Below, in pieces: positions 6,405 through 12,395 of a stretch of DNA of 13,606 nt. Both the position numbers and the translations under genes were made by a program. The stretch comes from Candidatus Saccharimonadota bacterium (GTDB lineage: Bacteria > Patescibacteriota > Saccharimonadia > Saccharimonadales > UBA4665), in NCBI GenBank assembly GCA_027314795.1, contig DAHVAE010000012.1:1-13606 (forward strand). The letters run 5' to 3'. Numbering within the stretch: the stretch's first letter is position 1; each line of letters begins with the position of its first letter. The notes under the pieces were generated by a model. That model had not been told where the DNA came from. It saw only the letters and a list, made by a program, of their open reading frames with translations, and did not search any database.

Positions 6405-6968
6405 ATGAACCCAACAACTATTAAGGACACTAAAAGCGAAACTATTAGCTTTAAGACTAAACCGTTTAGGGTTAATTCCTGGGACATAATCCGACTACCG
6501 GCAAGTGCAAGTGCTAAGCTACCCTCACGCGGACAGGTAATGGTTGAAGGCAGCCTTAATGGCTACGACTTTCAAACACCCTTAGAGCCTGATGGTAGAT
6601 GGAGCCATTGGTTTAAATTAGACGCTACTATCAAAAGAAGCTCCCATATAGAGAGTAATCAAACCGTATCTTTAAACATTAAACCAGTTGAACAGTGGCC
6701 CGAACCAGACATACCTGAAGATTTAAAAACAGCTCTTCAAAACCATCATGAAACATATACTCTATGGCAAAATATCACACCTATGGCTCGCTGGGAGTGG
6801 CTTCGTTGGATTCGCTCAACAAGTAAATCTGAAACTCGCTCAAGACGAATTGAGGTAGCCTGCTCGAAACTCAAAGCCGGCAAGAGAAGGCCTTGTTGCT
6901 GGAATCGGAACTTATGCACTGACCCTAATGTTTCCAAAAACGGCGTCTTACTAGAGCCCTCACAGTAA
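6405..6968 (+). CDS. YdeI/OmdA-family protein with DUF1905 domain
   Basis: A 187-residue cytoplasmic protein in two parts. About residues 15-95 match a DUF1905 beta-barrel-like domain (SRGQVMVEGSLNGYDFQTPLEPDGR). About residues 103-165 match the YdeI/OmdA (bacteriocin-protection) C-terminal helical domain: DIPEDLKTAL, then ITPMARWEWLRWIRSTSKSE, then RRIEVACSKLKAGKRRPCCW. A short cysteine-containing tail (CCWNRNLC) follows. OmdA-like proteins are linked to bacteriocin or stress tolerance in other bacteria, but the biochemical role is unknown. Start: the ATG has only a weak AGGG upstream. It follows the aldo/keto reductase by 57 bases; a link in function is not evident. Confidence 0.85.
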   Translation: MNPTTIKDTKSETISFKTKPFRVNSWDIIRLPASASAKLPSRGQVMVEGSLNGYDFQTPLEPDGRWSHWFKLDATIKRSSHIESNQTVSLNIKPVEQWPEPDIPEDLKTALQNHHETYTLWQNITPMARWEWLRWIRSTSKSETRSRRIEVACSKLKAGKRRPCCWNRNLCTDPNVSKNGVLLEPSQ

Positions 6969-6969
6969 C

Positions 6970-6998
6970 CTAAACTTGCGCTGAGGTTTAAAGTTTAG
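6970..6998 (+). terminator. Possible terminator after the YdeI-family gene
   Basis: CTAAACTT (6970-6977) pairs perfectly with AAGTTTAG (6991-6998) around 13 bases, starting two bases after the stop codon. The position suits a terminator but the stem is AT-rich and is followed by TTGGTTGG rather than a T-run. Confidence 0.35.
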
Positions 6999-7304
6999 TT
7001 GGTTGGTAATTTACCCATACATGCTAGCTCTCGAGCCAGCACTAAAATACAAAACTCCAGATAATAACCGCCTATTATACTTAGATTTTTTAGATAGGTC
7101 GGATTTCGCTAGTGCAGCTGCTGTAGTTTGAGGCGCCTAGTGCAACAATCCGTAAGAGTATTATTGCCTTCACTCGTTAGACGCAGTGGTAATATCAGCC
7201 AGATGGATATGTCAGAAGACATAACATTTACTGGTACCGTTAAGCCCTCTTTCAGAATCAAATTGTAGTCTAATAGCACTAGTTAAGATAGGAGAATCAA
7301 TATT
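6999..7304. other. Gene-free stretch with small inverted repeats
   Basis: About 300 bases with no convincing ORF or tRNA. It holds an imperfect hairpin TGCTAGCTC/GAGCCAGCA (7022-7041, one mismatch), the direct repeat CTAGTGCA (near 7109 and 7136), and a hairpin TATGTC/GACATA (7208-7223, loop AGAA) flanked by CCAG (7199-7202) and CTGG (7231-7234). The ribosome-binding site of the next gene (AGGAGA) closes it. A promoter for that gene should be here, but none stands out. Confidence 0.4.
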
Positions 7305-7694
7305 ATGCATAGAGTCAAGTACGGCATTTTAAGCTTAGCGACTGTCGGCGCCATAAGTGTCGGCACCATAGGGATAGCTAGCGCAGCAACTAATCATTCA
7401 AGCTCAAACGGCGATATTGGGTCAAGCGGGATTCCAAGAACAGTATTTAAACAAGAGCAATTAGATGCAGCTTCAGAGGTTTTAAATACTGGCATAAGTA
7501 ATATTGAGAACGCCCATAAGGATAAAGGCTTTGTAAAACTTATTTCAAACGCCGGACTAACGAAAAAGTCTTACAGACAAAAGCTAAAATCACAACTTAC
7601 TACTGACCTAGAATCTAAAGGCTACAGCCAAGACCAAATAACAATAGCACTACAACAAAAACTAATTAACCATTTAAGACACCATCATAAGTAA
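7305..7694 (+). CDS. Small exported protein, unknown function
   Basis: A 129-residue protein with a clear Sec signal peptide: basic MHRVKYG, a hydrophobic core rich in Gly/Ala, and a probable cleavage after ASA (about residue 27). The mature part starts with a flexible Ser/Asn/Gly stretch, then is charged and probably helical (KQEQLDAASEVLNTGISNIENA, SYRQKLKSQLTTDLESKGYS), and ends in a histidine-rich tail HLRHHHK that might bind metal. There is no lipobox and no second membrane helix, so it is probably released or loosely held at the cell surface. The family is not recognised. AGGAGA nine bases before the ATG supports the start. Confidence 0.75.
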   Translation: MHRVKYGILSLATVGAISVGTIGIASAATNHSSSNGDIGSSGIPRTVFKQEQLDAASEVLNTGISNIENAHKDKGFVKLISNAGLTKKSYRQKLKSQLTTDLESKGYSQDQITIALQQKLINHLRHHHK

Positions 7695-7801
7695 GTATTG
7701 CAAGCTCAGCCCTGATAAATTAAACCGGTACGTCCAAGGTACTTCTCTTACATAAGATAAAGTTTAAAGTTTGATAAATCTTACAGTTAATTCTATGTTT
7801 T

Positions 7802-7810
7802 TGGTATTAA
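7802..7810 (+). promoter_or_regulatory. Putative extended -10 promoter of the four-helix membrane protein
   Basis: TGG followed by TATTAA (7805-7810). Initiation near 7817 would give a leader of about 19 bases. The -35 (TTACAG, 7781-7786, 18-base spacer) is weak. Confidence 0.35.
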
Positions 7811-7835
7811 GCTTTATTCAAGATGGAACAAAGTT

Positions 7836-8303
7836 ATGTACCGAGCAGTAGTATACTTAGCATTAGCCATAGCAACAATTTGTACACTGGGACTAATCGT
7901 GCCTCAGTCTATTTCGTATTTAACATTTATTCTGCCTAGCGGCGTTTTTGCAGTAATTAACTTAGTGCTGGCATTAATATTGCTCCACTTTGGCGTTGCC
8001 GCATATTTTAGAAAAACCCATTTCAAGTTGGCTTTTGGCATATTTGGAGCCTTTTGGGTTTTGTTGGCAACAATAAGCATAGCAGCCCCTACAATTTTCG
8101 GCTTGATACCTCACTATATGAGAACAGCAGATGTCGTAACTATTCTGGTCATCGGCCTAGCATTTTTGATTGCTGCACTTGAATTTGAAAGGCTAAGCCT
8201 GGTTGAGGAGTTCGGCTTAAGACGGTTTAGATATATTTGGCGCGAGCTTATTCATAGTCAAAGACAAATAGAAGCTAAGACACATCGCAGGCAAACTCAG
8301 TAA
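7836..8303 (+). CDS. Four-helix integral membrane protein, unknown function
   Basis: A 155-residue protein with four evident membrane helices (about residues 4-23, 29-56, 65-90 and 99-117) and a basic cytoplasmic-type tail (RLSLVEEFGLRRFRYIWREL, ending KTHRRQTQ). The first helix could be mistaken for a signal peptide, but no cleavage site is visible. The layout is like the SPW-type protein at 2859-3209, yet I see no SPW motif. I do not recognise the family. No strong Shine-Dalgarno is present (a GGA ten bases upstream). It is convergent with the methyltransferase gene at 8368-8937, with only 64 bases between them. Confidence 0.7.
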   Translation: MYRAVVYLALAIATICTLGLIVPQSISYLTFILPSGVFAVINLVLALILLHFGVAAYFRKTHFKLAFGIFGAFWVLLATISIAAPTIFGLIPHYMRTADVVTILVIGLAFLIAALEFERLSLVEEFGLRRFRYIWRELIHSQRQIEAKTHRRQTQ

Positions 8304-8367
8304 AGTATTACGGGAAAATTCTCTCTAAACATGTTACCAGGCTGGACTAAAGGCAGTATAACGGCAA

Positions 8368-8937
8368 TTAATCATAACCTTTAACAAGTGGCACAAAAGC
8401 AAAGCCGGGGTGAGATAATATTTCAGTTTTTTGGCCAGATAGTTTAGTAACCTCTAGGACGTCTTCCCTAACCGGGATAACCATCTTGCCGCCTATCTTT
8501 AATTGATCTAAAAGAACTTTTGGTACATCGATGTACGAGGCACTCACTAAAATCTTGTCATATGGAGCATTTTGTTTAAGCCCAAAATCCTTACCGGCTA
8601 AATGAAACTCAACATTTCTTAGCCCCATCTTCCTGCAGTTACGACGCCCAAACTCCACTAATTCATTTATCCGATCGACAGCAAAGACATGGCCTTTTAG
8701 GCCAACTAGAAAGGCCAACAAACCACTCGTCCATCCTGAACCCGAACCGACATCAAGTATCTTATCTCCCGGCTCGGGCTCTAACCATTCAAGCATCATA
8801 TACACCGTTGAGGGCTGGCTGATTGTCTGGCCAAAACCTATGGGCAGAGGGACATCAAGATAAGCACTATCTAAAGCATAGTCAGGGACAAAGTTTGCAC
8901 GCTTTATTTTCTTAAATGCTTCGTCTAAGTCTGACAT
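8368..8937 (-). CDS. pcm: Protein-L-isoaspartate O-methyltransferase-like protein
   Basis: A 189-residue class I SAM-dependent methyltransferase of the PCMT family. PIGFGQTISQPSTVYMMLEW (32-51) is the substrate-site signature (GQTISQP), and ILDVGSGSGWTSGLLA (60-75) is SAM motif I, followed by VFAVDR (motif II) and the later YDKILVSAS and LKIGGKMVIPV strands. PCMT repairs isoaspartyl residues in aged proteins using S-adenosylmethionine. It is slightly shorter than typical enzymes of about 210 residues, mainly at the N-terminus. A TATAAT box (8945-8950, minus) lies seven bases before the ATG, so the mRNA is probably leaderless. It is divergent from the DedA-family gene. A related tRNA or small-molecule methyltransferase is a less likely alternative. 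Confidence 0.88.
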   Translation of the reverse strand: MSDLDEAFKKIKRANFVPDYALDSAYLDVPLPIGFGQTISQPSTVYMMLEWLEPEPGDKILDVGSGSGWTSGLLAFLVGLKGHVFAVDRINELVEFGRRNCRKMGLRNVEFHLAGKDFGLKQNAPYDKILVSASYIDVPKVLLDQLKIGGKMVIPVREDVLEVTKLSGQKTEILSHPGFAFVPLVKGYD

Positions 8938-8944
8938 GCCTTGT

Positions 8945-8950
8945 ATTATA
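8945..8950 (-). promoter_or_regulatory. -10 box of the pcm-like gene
   Basis: TATAAT on the minus strand, seven bases before the ATG at 8937. Leaderless initiation is predicted. No clear -35 element at standard spacing. Confidence 0.55.
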
Positions 8951-8987
8951 TTCTCCTATTATCTTCTTATTTATTAAGGTTGAACGA

Positions 8988-8993
8988 TATAAT
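8988..8993 (+). promoter_or_regulatory. -10 box of the DedA-family gene
   Basis: TATAAT eight bases before the ATG at 9002. AAGGA in the gap is too close to the ATG to serve as a normal ribosome-binding site, so the transcript is probably leaderless. With the divergent box at 8945-8950 it makes a 64-base two-way promoter region. Confidence 0.55.
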
Positions 8994-9001
8994 TAAGGAA
9001 G

Positions 9002-9634
9002 ATGCACCAAGTACCTCCACACCTGCCTTCATTTATTGAGGCCCTAAGACCAATAATAGATAAATACGGCTACTTAGCTGTAATGGGGCTAATAACCCTA
9101 GAAGACTTCGGTGTACCATCACCAGGTGAGACCGTACTAATAGCTGCCGCTTTCTTTGCAGGGCTTGGCCAGCTTAATATCTTTTTAGTAGCCCTAGTTG
9201 GCTTTCTTGGCGCGCTGCTAGGTGATAACATTGGCTTTGCCATTGGCCACTTTGGTGGCCACCCGCTGATTGAACGCTTTGGCAAGTATATCTTTTTAAC
9301 ACCAGAGCGAACTCATAAGGCTGAAGAGTTCTTTAATCGACATGGTGGCAAGGTCGTAGTAGGAGCTCGTTTTGTCGAAGGTCTTAGACAAGTTAATGGC
9401 ATAATTGCAGGCTTAAGTGAAATGAGATGGCCGGCTTTTGTACTATTTAATGCCATAGGGGCAGCACTATGGGTAACCGTCTGGACAACTATCGGTTACT
9501 TCGGAGGTGAGCATATTAACACTTTCTTAAAGTATCAGCTCTACCTTACCATCGTGGTTATTGCCGCTATCGCTGCCTTTATAATTTATAGGGTGATGAA
9601 GCGCAAGAAAAGAATCAATACAAAAACAAGTTAA
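9002..9634 (+). CDS. DedA/VTT-family membrane protein
   Basis: A 210-residue integral membrane protein of the DedA (SNARE-associated, VTT) family. Family marks: LEDFGVPSPGETVL (33-46), the re-entrant region AALVGFLGALLGDNIGFAIGHFGG around 64-86, and GARFVEGLRQVNGIIAG (121-137) with the conserved arginines R123 and R129. Further helices follow at about 147-168 and 178-196, ending in a basic tail. DedA proteins are linked to membrane homeostasis; several act as lipid (undecaprenyl phosphate or phosphatidylethanolamine) flippases or transporters. The substrate here is unknown. The whole family length is present. It is divergent from the pcm-like gene, and the next gene starts 60 bases downstream behind its own promoter. 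Confidence 0.93.
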   Translation: MHQVPPHLPSFIEALRPIIDKYGYLAVMGLITLEDFGVPSPGETVLIAAAFFAGLGQLNIFLVALVGFLGALLGDNIGFAIGHFGGHPLIERFGKYIFLTPERTHKAEEFFNRHGGKVVVGARFVEGLRQVNGIIAGLSEMRWPAFVLFNAIGAALWVTVWTTIGYFGGEHINTFLKYQLYLTIVVIAAIAAFIIYRVMKRKKRINTKTS

Positions 9635-9679
9635 TTTAATGATCAGCAATAAAAATAAAAACTAGTTGATTAGTGGATA

Positions 9680-9685
9680 TATAAT
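9680..9685 (+). promoter_or_regulatory. -10 box of the glucosidase-like gene
   Basis: TATAAT nine bases before the ATG at 9695, within AT-rich DNA. No Shine-Dalgarno lies before the ATG, so a leaderless or very short-leader transcript is likely. No clear -35. Confidence 0.5.
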
Positions 9686-9694
9686 TAAGATGTA

Positions 9695-10849
9695 ATGACA
9701 ACTTTAGCTTCAGTCGATAGTGCGATTGAATGCGATCCATTTGCTCGTTATTGGCGAGAATCGATACCCGGAGTAGCGGGACTTGCGGCCGGCCTGCCTA
9801 ATTATCCAGCTGATTTTGCCCGTGACACAATTACCAGCGGCGTTTTAGCTGCAAGAGCAGATATCTTAGTTTCTGGTTTAGAGACAGGCGCCTATCATCA
9901 AGCAAAAGAAGACGATCTATCTAATGGAGCGGAGAGAGGTAAAATAGCCCATGAAAAACCAGGCGCTAGACTAGATGGTCGAGAAGGACAAACAGATTAC
10001 AACGCCTGTGATACTACTCCTCTATTTTTGATTGCTGCAGAGGGTCTTAGTCGTATAGATAAATTATCTGCCACTCAGATTCTCCAAGCAATCCATCCTA
10101 ACCTCGAGATGTCAGTTGAATATATTTTGGATCATATCGAAGATGATATGTTTATTGAACGACCCCCTAAAGGAGCAACCGGCTTTACATTAAAAGCAAC
10201 AATGTGGAAGGATTCAATTTTACCTCATCCCGGCAAAGAAGAACCTACATACCCAGTCATATATAGCCAGGCTCATTTCGTGGCAGCCAGAGGTCTATTG
10301 GCTGCAAGTCAACTATTGCAAGAACCAGAACTTGGGGATTTAGCCGATAGAATGTTTCGCCGAGGTATTGCTGAATTTATACGTCTAGATGGTTATGTTG
10401 TATATAAAGACAATGAAGAAACTCTAACTCAACCTTCGTCAGACGAACTGCACAGTTTGGCGTATATTCCGCCACAATACACAGAACTACTACCGCTTGC
10501 AGCCATAAAGGCAAGGGCACACGTTTTAGAAACACCCTTTGGTTATATGTGTACCCCATATAATGTAGCTAAAGACTTAAGTGACGATTACCATGCCAAT
10601 AGCGTTTGGACGCAGGATAATGGCCTCATCCATTATGGAGCTGTAAAATTTGGCCTAGACCACGAAGCAGCCGTTGCTTCTTCTGTCTCTCCACATATCG
10701 GCGAAGGACAAGAGCTTTTTAAAGTTGAAGTAGATAAGTCAGGAAATATGCTACCTATTAGAAAAGGTAATCAGGCACAGCTTTGGGCCGTGGCTACAAG
10801 CGAATATTTTAAGGGTCAATCGTCTTTACTTAATCAGCCTTGGCTATAG
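9695..10849 (+). CDS. Amylo-alpha-1,6-glucosidase-like (six-hairpin) glycosidase
   Basis: A 384-residue protein with the marks of the (alpha/alpha)6 six-hairpin fold shared with the C-terminal domain of glycogen debranching enzymes. Family-like segments in order: DFARDTITSGVLAARADIL (40-58), DYNACDTTPLFLIAAE (101-116), MWKDS (170-174, a likely catalytic region), and SVWTQDNGLIHYGAVKFG (303-320), equivalent to the VWPHDNALI element of related enzymes. There is no signal peptide, so it acts in the cytoplasm. It probably hydrolyses an alpha-glucosidic or similar linkage in a polysaccharide or glycoside, but the substrate is not certain, and a hydrolase of a small glucoside is possible. It lacks the N-terminal domain of full debranching enzymes. 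No other glycogen genes are in the window. Confidence 0.75.
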   Translation: MTTLASVDSAIECDPFARYWRESIPGVAGLAAGLPNYPADFARDTITSGVLAARADILVSGLETGAYHQAKEDDLSNGAERGKIAHEKPGARLDGREGQTDYNACDTTPLFLIAAEGLSRIDKLSATQILQAIHPNLEMSVEYILDHIEDDMFIERPPKGATGFTLKATMWKDSILPHPGKEEPTYPVIYSQAHFVAARGLLAASQLLQEPELGDLADRMFRRGIAEFIRLDGYVVYKDNEETLTQPSSDELHSLAYIPPQYTELLPLAAIKARAHVLETPFGYMCTPYNVAKDLSDDYHANSVWTQDNGLIHYGAVKFGLDHEAAVASSVSPHIGEGQELFKVEVDKSGNMLPIRKGNQAQLWAVATSEYFKGQSSLLNQPWL

Positions 10850-10903
10850 ATGCTGCCAATGTCAATAACATATAGCATTTAAGAAATTTATAGTTTTAGA
10901 GTA

Positions 10904-10912
10904 TGTTACAAT
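10904..10912 (+). promoter_or_regulatory. Extended -10 promoter upstream of the SAM riboswitch
   Basis: TGT followed by TACAAT (10907-10912). Initiation near 10919 would give a leader of about 150 bases that holds the whole riboswitch before metK. The -35 region is weak, as expected for an extended -10 promoter. Confidence 0.5.
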
Positions 10913-10937
10913 TTATACATTAACAATTTAAATATAA

Positions 10938-11028
10938 AGAGAGCAGCGAGAGATCTAGCTTGATGACCTGCCAGCAACCTGTACATAAGGTATAAGGTGC
11001 TCCATCTAGCCCGCTTGTGGGAAAGATA
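10938..11028 (+). ncRNA. S-adenosylmethionine riboswitch (SAM-I clan, possibly SAM-I/IV)
   Basis: Conserved SAM-I-clan elements appear in the right order: AAAGAGAGCAGCGAGAG at the 5' end, GATGACCTGCC, then GCAACC (10974-10979), AAGGTGCT (10994-11001), a CCC/GGG hairpin (11010-11021) and the closing GAAAGAT (11021-11027). GCAG/CTGC pairing supports a P2 stem. The element precedes metK, the classic target. The exact class (SAM-I, SAM-IV or the mixed SAM-I/IV group) cannot be settled by eye; the 5' half looks closest to SAM-I/IV. It would bind SAM and reduce metK expression. Confidence 0.85.
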
Positions 11029-11038
11029 TGCAAGGCTT

Positions 11039-11064
11039 ATCCTTCCTGCAAACGCAGAAAGGAT
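11039..11064 (+). promoter_or_regulatory. Riboswitch expression platform: hairpin covering the metK ribosome-binding site
   Basis: ATCCTTCCTGC (11039-11049) pairs with GCAGAAAGGAT (11054-11064), one mismatch, with a four-base loop AAAC. The 3' arm contains the Shine-Dalgarno AAAGGA (11058-11063), seven bases before the metK ATG. When formed it would block ribosome binding. A run of five Ts follows, so an added termination effect cannot be excluded. Confidence 0.7.
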
Positions 11065-11070
11065 ATTTTT

Positions 11071-12042
11071 ATGTCAAAGTTTAGAACTGCCGAGAGTGTT
11101 TCACCAAAACACCCGGACAAATTATGCGATCAGATATCTGATGCCATATTAGATGCCCACCTAGACAAAGACCCAAATTCACGAGTGGCGATTGAGACCG
11201 TTGGCGGACATGGCAAGGTCTTTTTGGTTGGTGAGGTAACATCAAACCATAAAGTTGAGATAGATCCCATAGTTAAACGAATAGCTGGTAACGTCGAAAT
11301 CGAAGTTCGGATAGCCCACCAAAGCCCAGAAATCGCACAAGGCATTGATGACGGCGGAGCCGGTGACCAGGGGATAATGGTTGGCTACGCTTGCAATGAA
11401 ACACCACAGTTACTGCCTCTTGAAACTGTGCTGGCCAGGAGTCTTAACCAATACCTATTTGAGCGCTGGCCATTTGACGGTAAAACTCAAGTCACCTTAA
11501 AAAATGGTCTTATCCAATCAGTTGTAGCTAGCTTTCAGAATGCCAAGCATAAAGAGTTAGAAATAGCAGTAAAAAACTGGCATCAAAACGAGCCCTTAGC
11601 TAGAAACGACGAACCAATTTCGTATTGTATTAACCCAGCCGGCGATTGGCATATTGGTGGTTTTGAAGCAGATACGGGGCTTACTGGGCGGAAGTTAGTT
11701 ATAGATAACTACGGACCGCATATTCCCGTAGGTGGCGGGGCCTTCAGCGGTAAAGACCCCTCTAAGGTTGACCGTTCGGCAGCATATATGGCCCGAAAGA
11801 TAGCCGTTGATTACCTTAAAAAACGAGATGGTAAAGAGGTATTCGTAGAACTAGCTTACGCTATTGGTAAAATTGACCCGCTGGAAGCAAGCGTCATAGT
11901 TAACGGCAAGCCGGAACTAGTTACCGGCTACAACTTAACACCAAAGGGTATTATTGAGTTCTTAGATCTTAAAAAACCACAATATGAACAAACAGCTAGG
12001 TACGGTCATTTTGGGCATAAAGAATTTGTATGGGATATTTAA
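11071..12042 (+). CDS. metK: S-adenosylmethionine synthetase, short form
   Basis: A 323-residue methionine adenosyltransferase, which makes S-adenosylmethionine from ATP and methionine. Conserved segments: ESVSPKHPDKLCDQISDAIL (8-27), GGAGDQGIMVGYA (95-107, ATP site), GDWHIGGFEADTGLTGRK (191-208) and GGGAFSGKDPSKVDRSAAY (221-239, P-loop-like), ending YGHFGHKEFVWD. It is about 60 residues shorter than typical enzymes of 380-390, mainly in the central domain, where the link from GYA to the VTL/VVASFQNAKH region is compressed. An upstream in-frame extension to 11017 lies inside the riboswitch and is not the start; the ATG at 11071 has AAAGGA and a normal N-terminus. Expression is predicted to fall when SAM is high. 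It supplies SAM to methyltransferases such as those at 1839-2657 and 8368-8937. Confidence 0.96.
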   Translation: MSKFRTAESVSPKHPDKLCDQISDAILDAHLDKDPNSRVAIETVGGHGKVFLVGEVTSNHKVEIDPIVKRIAGNVEIEVRIAHQSPEIAQGIDDGGAGDQGIMVGYACNETPQLLPLETVLARSLNQYLFERWPFDGKTQVTLKNGLIQSVVASFQNAKHKELEIAVKNWHQNEPLARNDEPISYCINPAGDWHIGGFEADTGLTGRKLVIDNYGPHIPVGGGAFSGKDPSKVDRSAAYMARKIAVDYLKKRDGKEVFVELAYAIGKIDPLEASVIVNGKPELVTGYNLTPKGIIEFLDLKKPQYEQTARYGHFGHKEFVWDI

Positions 12043-12295
12043 GTTGCTATATGTCTTTAGCTCTTACAATTGAGCCCCAATAGCAACACTTGAAAGGTAG
12101 GGGTCAAATGTTAAGAGTATTTTACCCGACTTACTGTCAAAGCGGCTAAGGTTTAATAAGGGAGCTTTTAAAGCTCTATTTATGAGGTACGACATAGGTA
12201 CTAACATATCACCTACCTAAAGGCACTTCTTGAAGCAGTTAAATAACAAAAAACGCTTATGCCATATATACTTTAATATATTATTTACTTTCTCG
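12043..12295 (+). other. Gene-free region with a chain of hairpins after metK
   Basis: No ORF of note. Inverted repeats in order: GTTGCTAT/ATAGCAAC (12043-12050 with 12080-12087), enclosing GCTC/GAGC (12060-12063 with 12072-12075); GGGT-C-AAAT with ATTT-T-ACCC (12101-12109 with 12119-12127); GAGCTTT/AAAGCTC (12162-12176); TAGGT/ACCTA (12195-12215). The first or third could end metK transcription, though none has a proper U-tract. GGTAC repeats at 12186-12201 with an 11-base period. A possible extra -10 (TATACT, 12267-12272) lies in the AT-rich stretch that follows. Confidence 0.4.
12162..12180 (+). terminator. Possible weak terminator downstream of metK
   Basis: GAGCTTT (12162-12168) and AAAGCTC (12170-12176) form a near-perfect hairpin followed by TATTTATG. 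The stem is AT-rich and the T-run is short. Confidence 0.3.
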
Positions 12296-12300
12296 CACTG

Positions 12301-12320
12301 TTAGTATAAAATATTACTAA
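12301..12320 (+). promoter_or_regulatory. Promoter of the glycosyltransferase gene, inside an inverted repeat
   Basis: A -10-like TATAAA (12305-12310) sits within the inverted repeat TTAGTA (12301-12306) / TACTAA (12315-12320), which might bind a regulator. Transcription would begin near 12317, just before the structured leader at 12323-12383. The -35 is not clear. Confidence 0.45.
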
Positions 12321-12322
12321 AG

Positions 12323-12383
12323 TACCGTTGGGGGCCCTGAAGAGCCTAACCGCTCTTTAGGACAGTGCTTTTTACGAACGGTA
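12323..12383 (+). ncRNA. Structured leader of unknown class, candidate riboswitch or regulatory RNA
   Basis: The outer stem TACCGTT (12323-12329) with AACGGTA (12377-12383) is seven perfect pairs. It encloses a nine-pair hairpin CCTGAAGAG/CTCTTTAGG (12336-12344 with 12353-12361, one G-U) with loop CCTAACCG. The internal sides are unequal: a G-rich GGGGGC 5' side and a 15-base 3' side. Loop bases ACCG can also pair with CGGT of the outer stem, giving an alternative fold. It ends 12 bases before the ATG at 12396. I cannot match it to a known riboswitch class. Confidence 0.5.
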
Positions 12384-12395
12384 AGAGAACACCTC

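Noticed and set aside
6999..7304. tRNA or other standard RNA gene in the long gap
   Set aside because: No acceptor-stem pairing with a T-loop of the GTTCRA type was found; only small isolated hairpins.
6986..7772. Shared 11-mer GTTTAAAGTTT at 6986-6996 and 7762-7772
   Set aside because: AT-rich, low complexity and only two copies; chance is a sufficient explanation.
11017..11070. In-frame N-terminal extension of MetK
   Set aside because: It lies within the riboswitch, begins with a non-ATG codon and encodes sequence unlike MetK; the ATG at 11071 has a Shine-Dalgarno and the normal family N-terminus.
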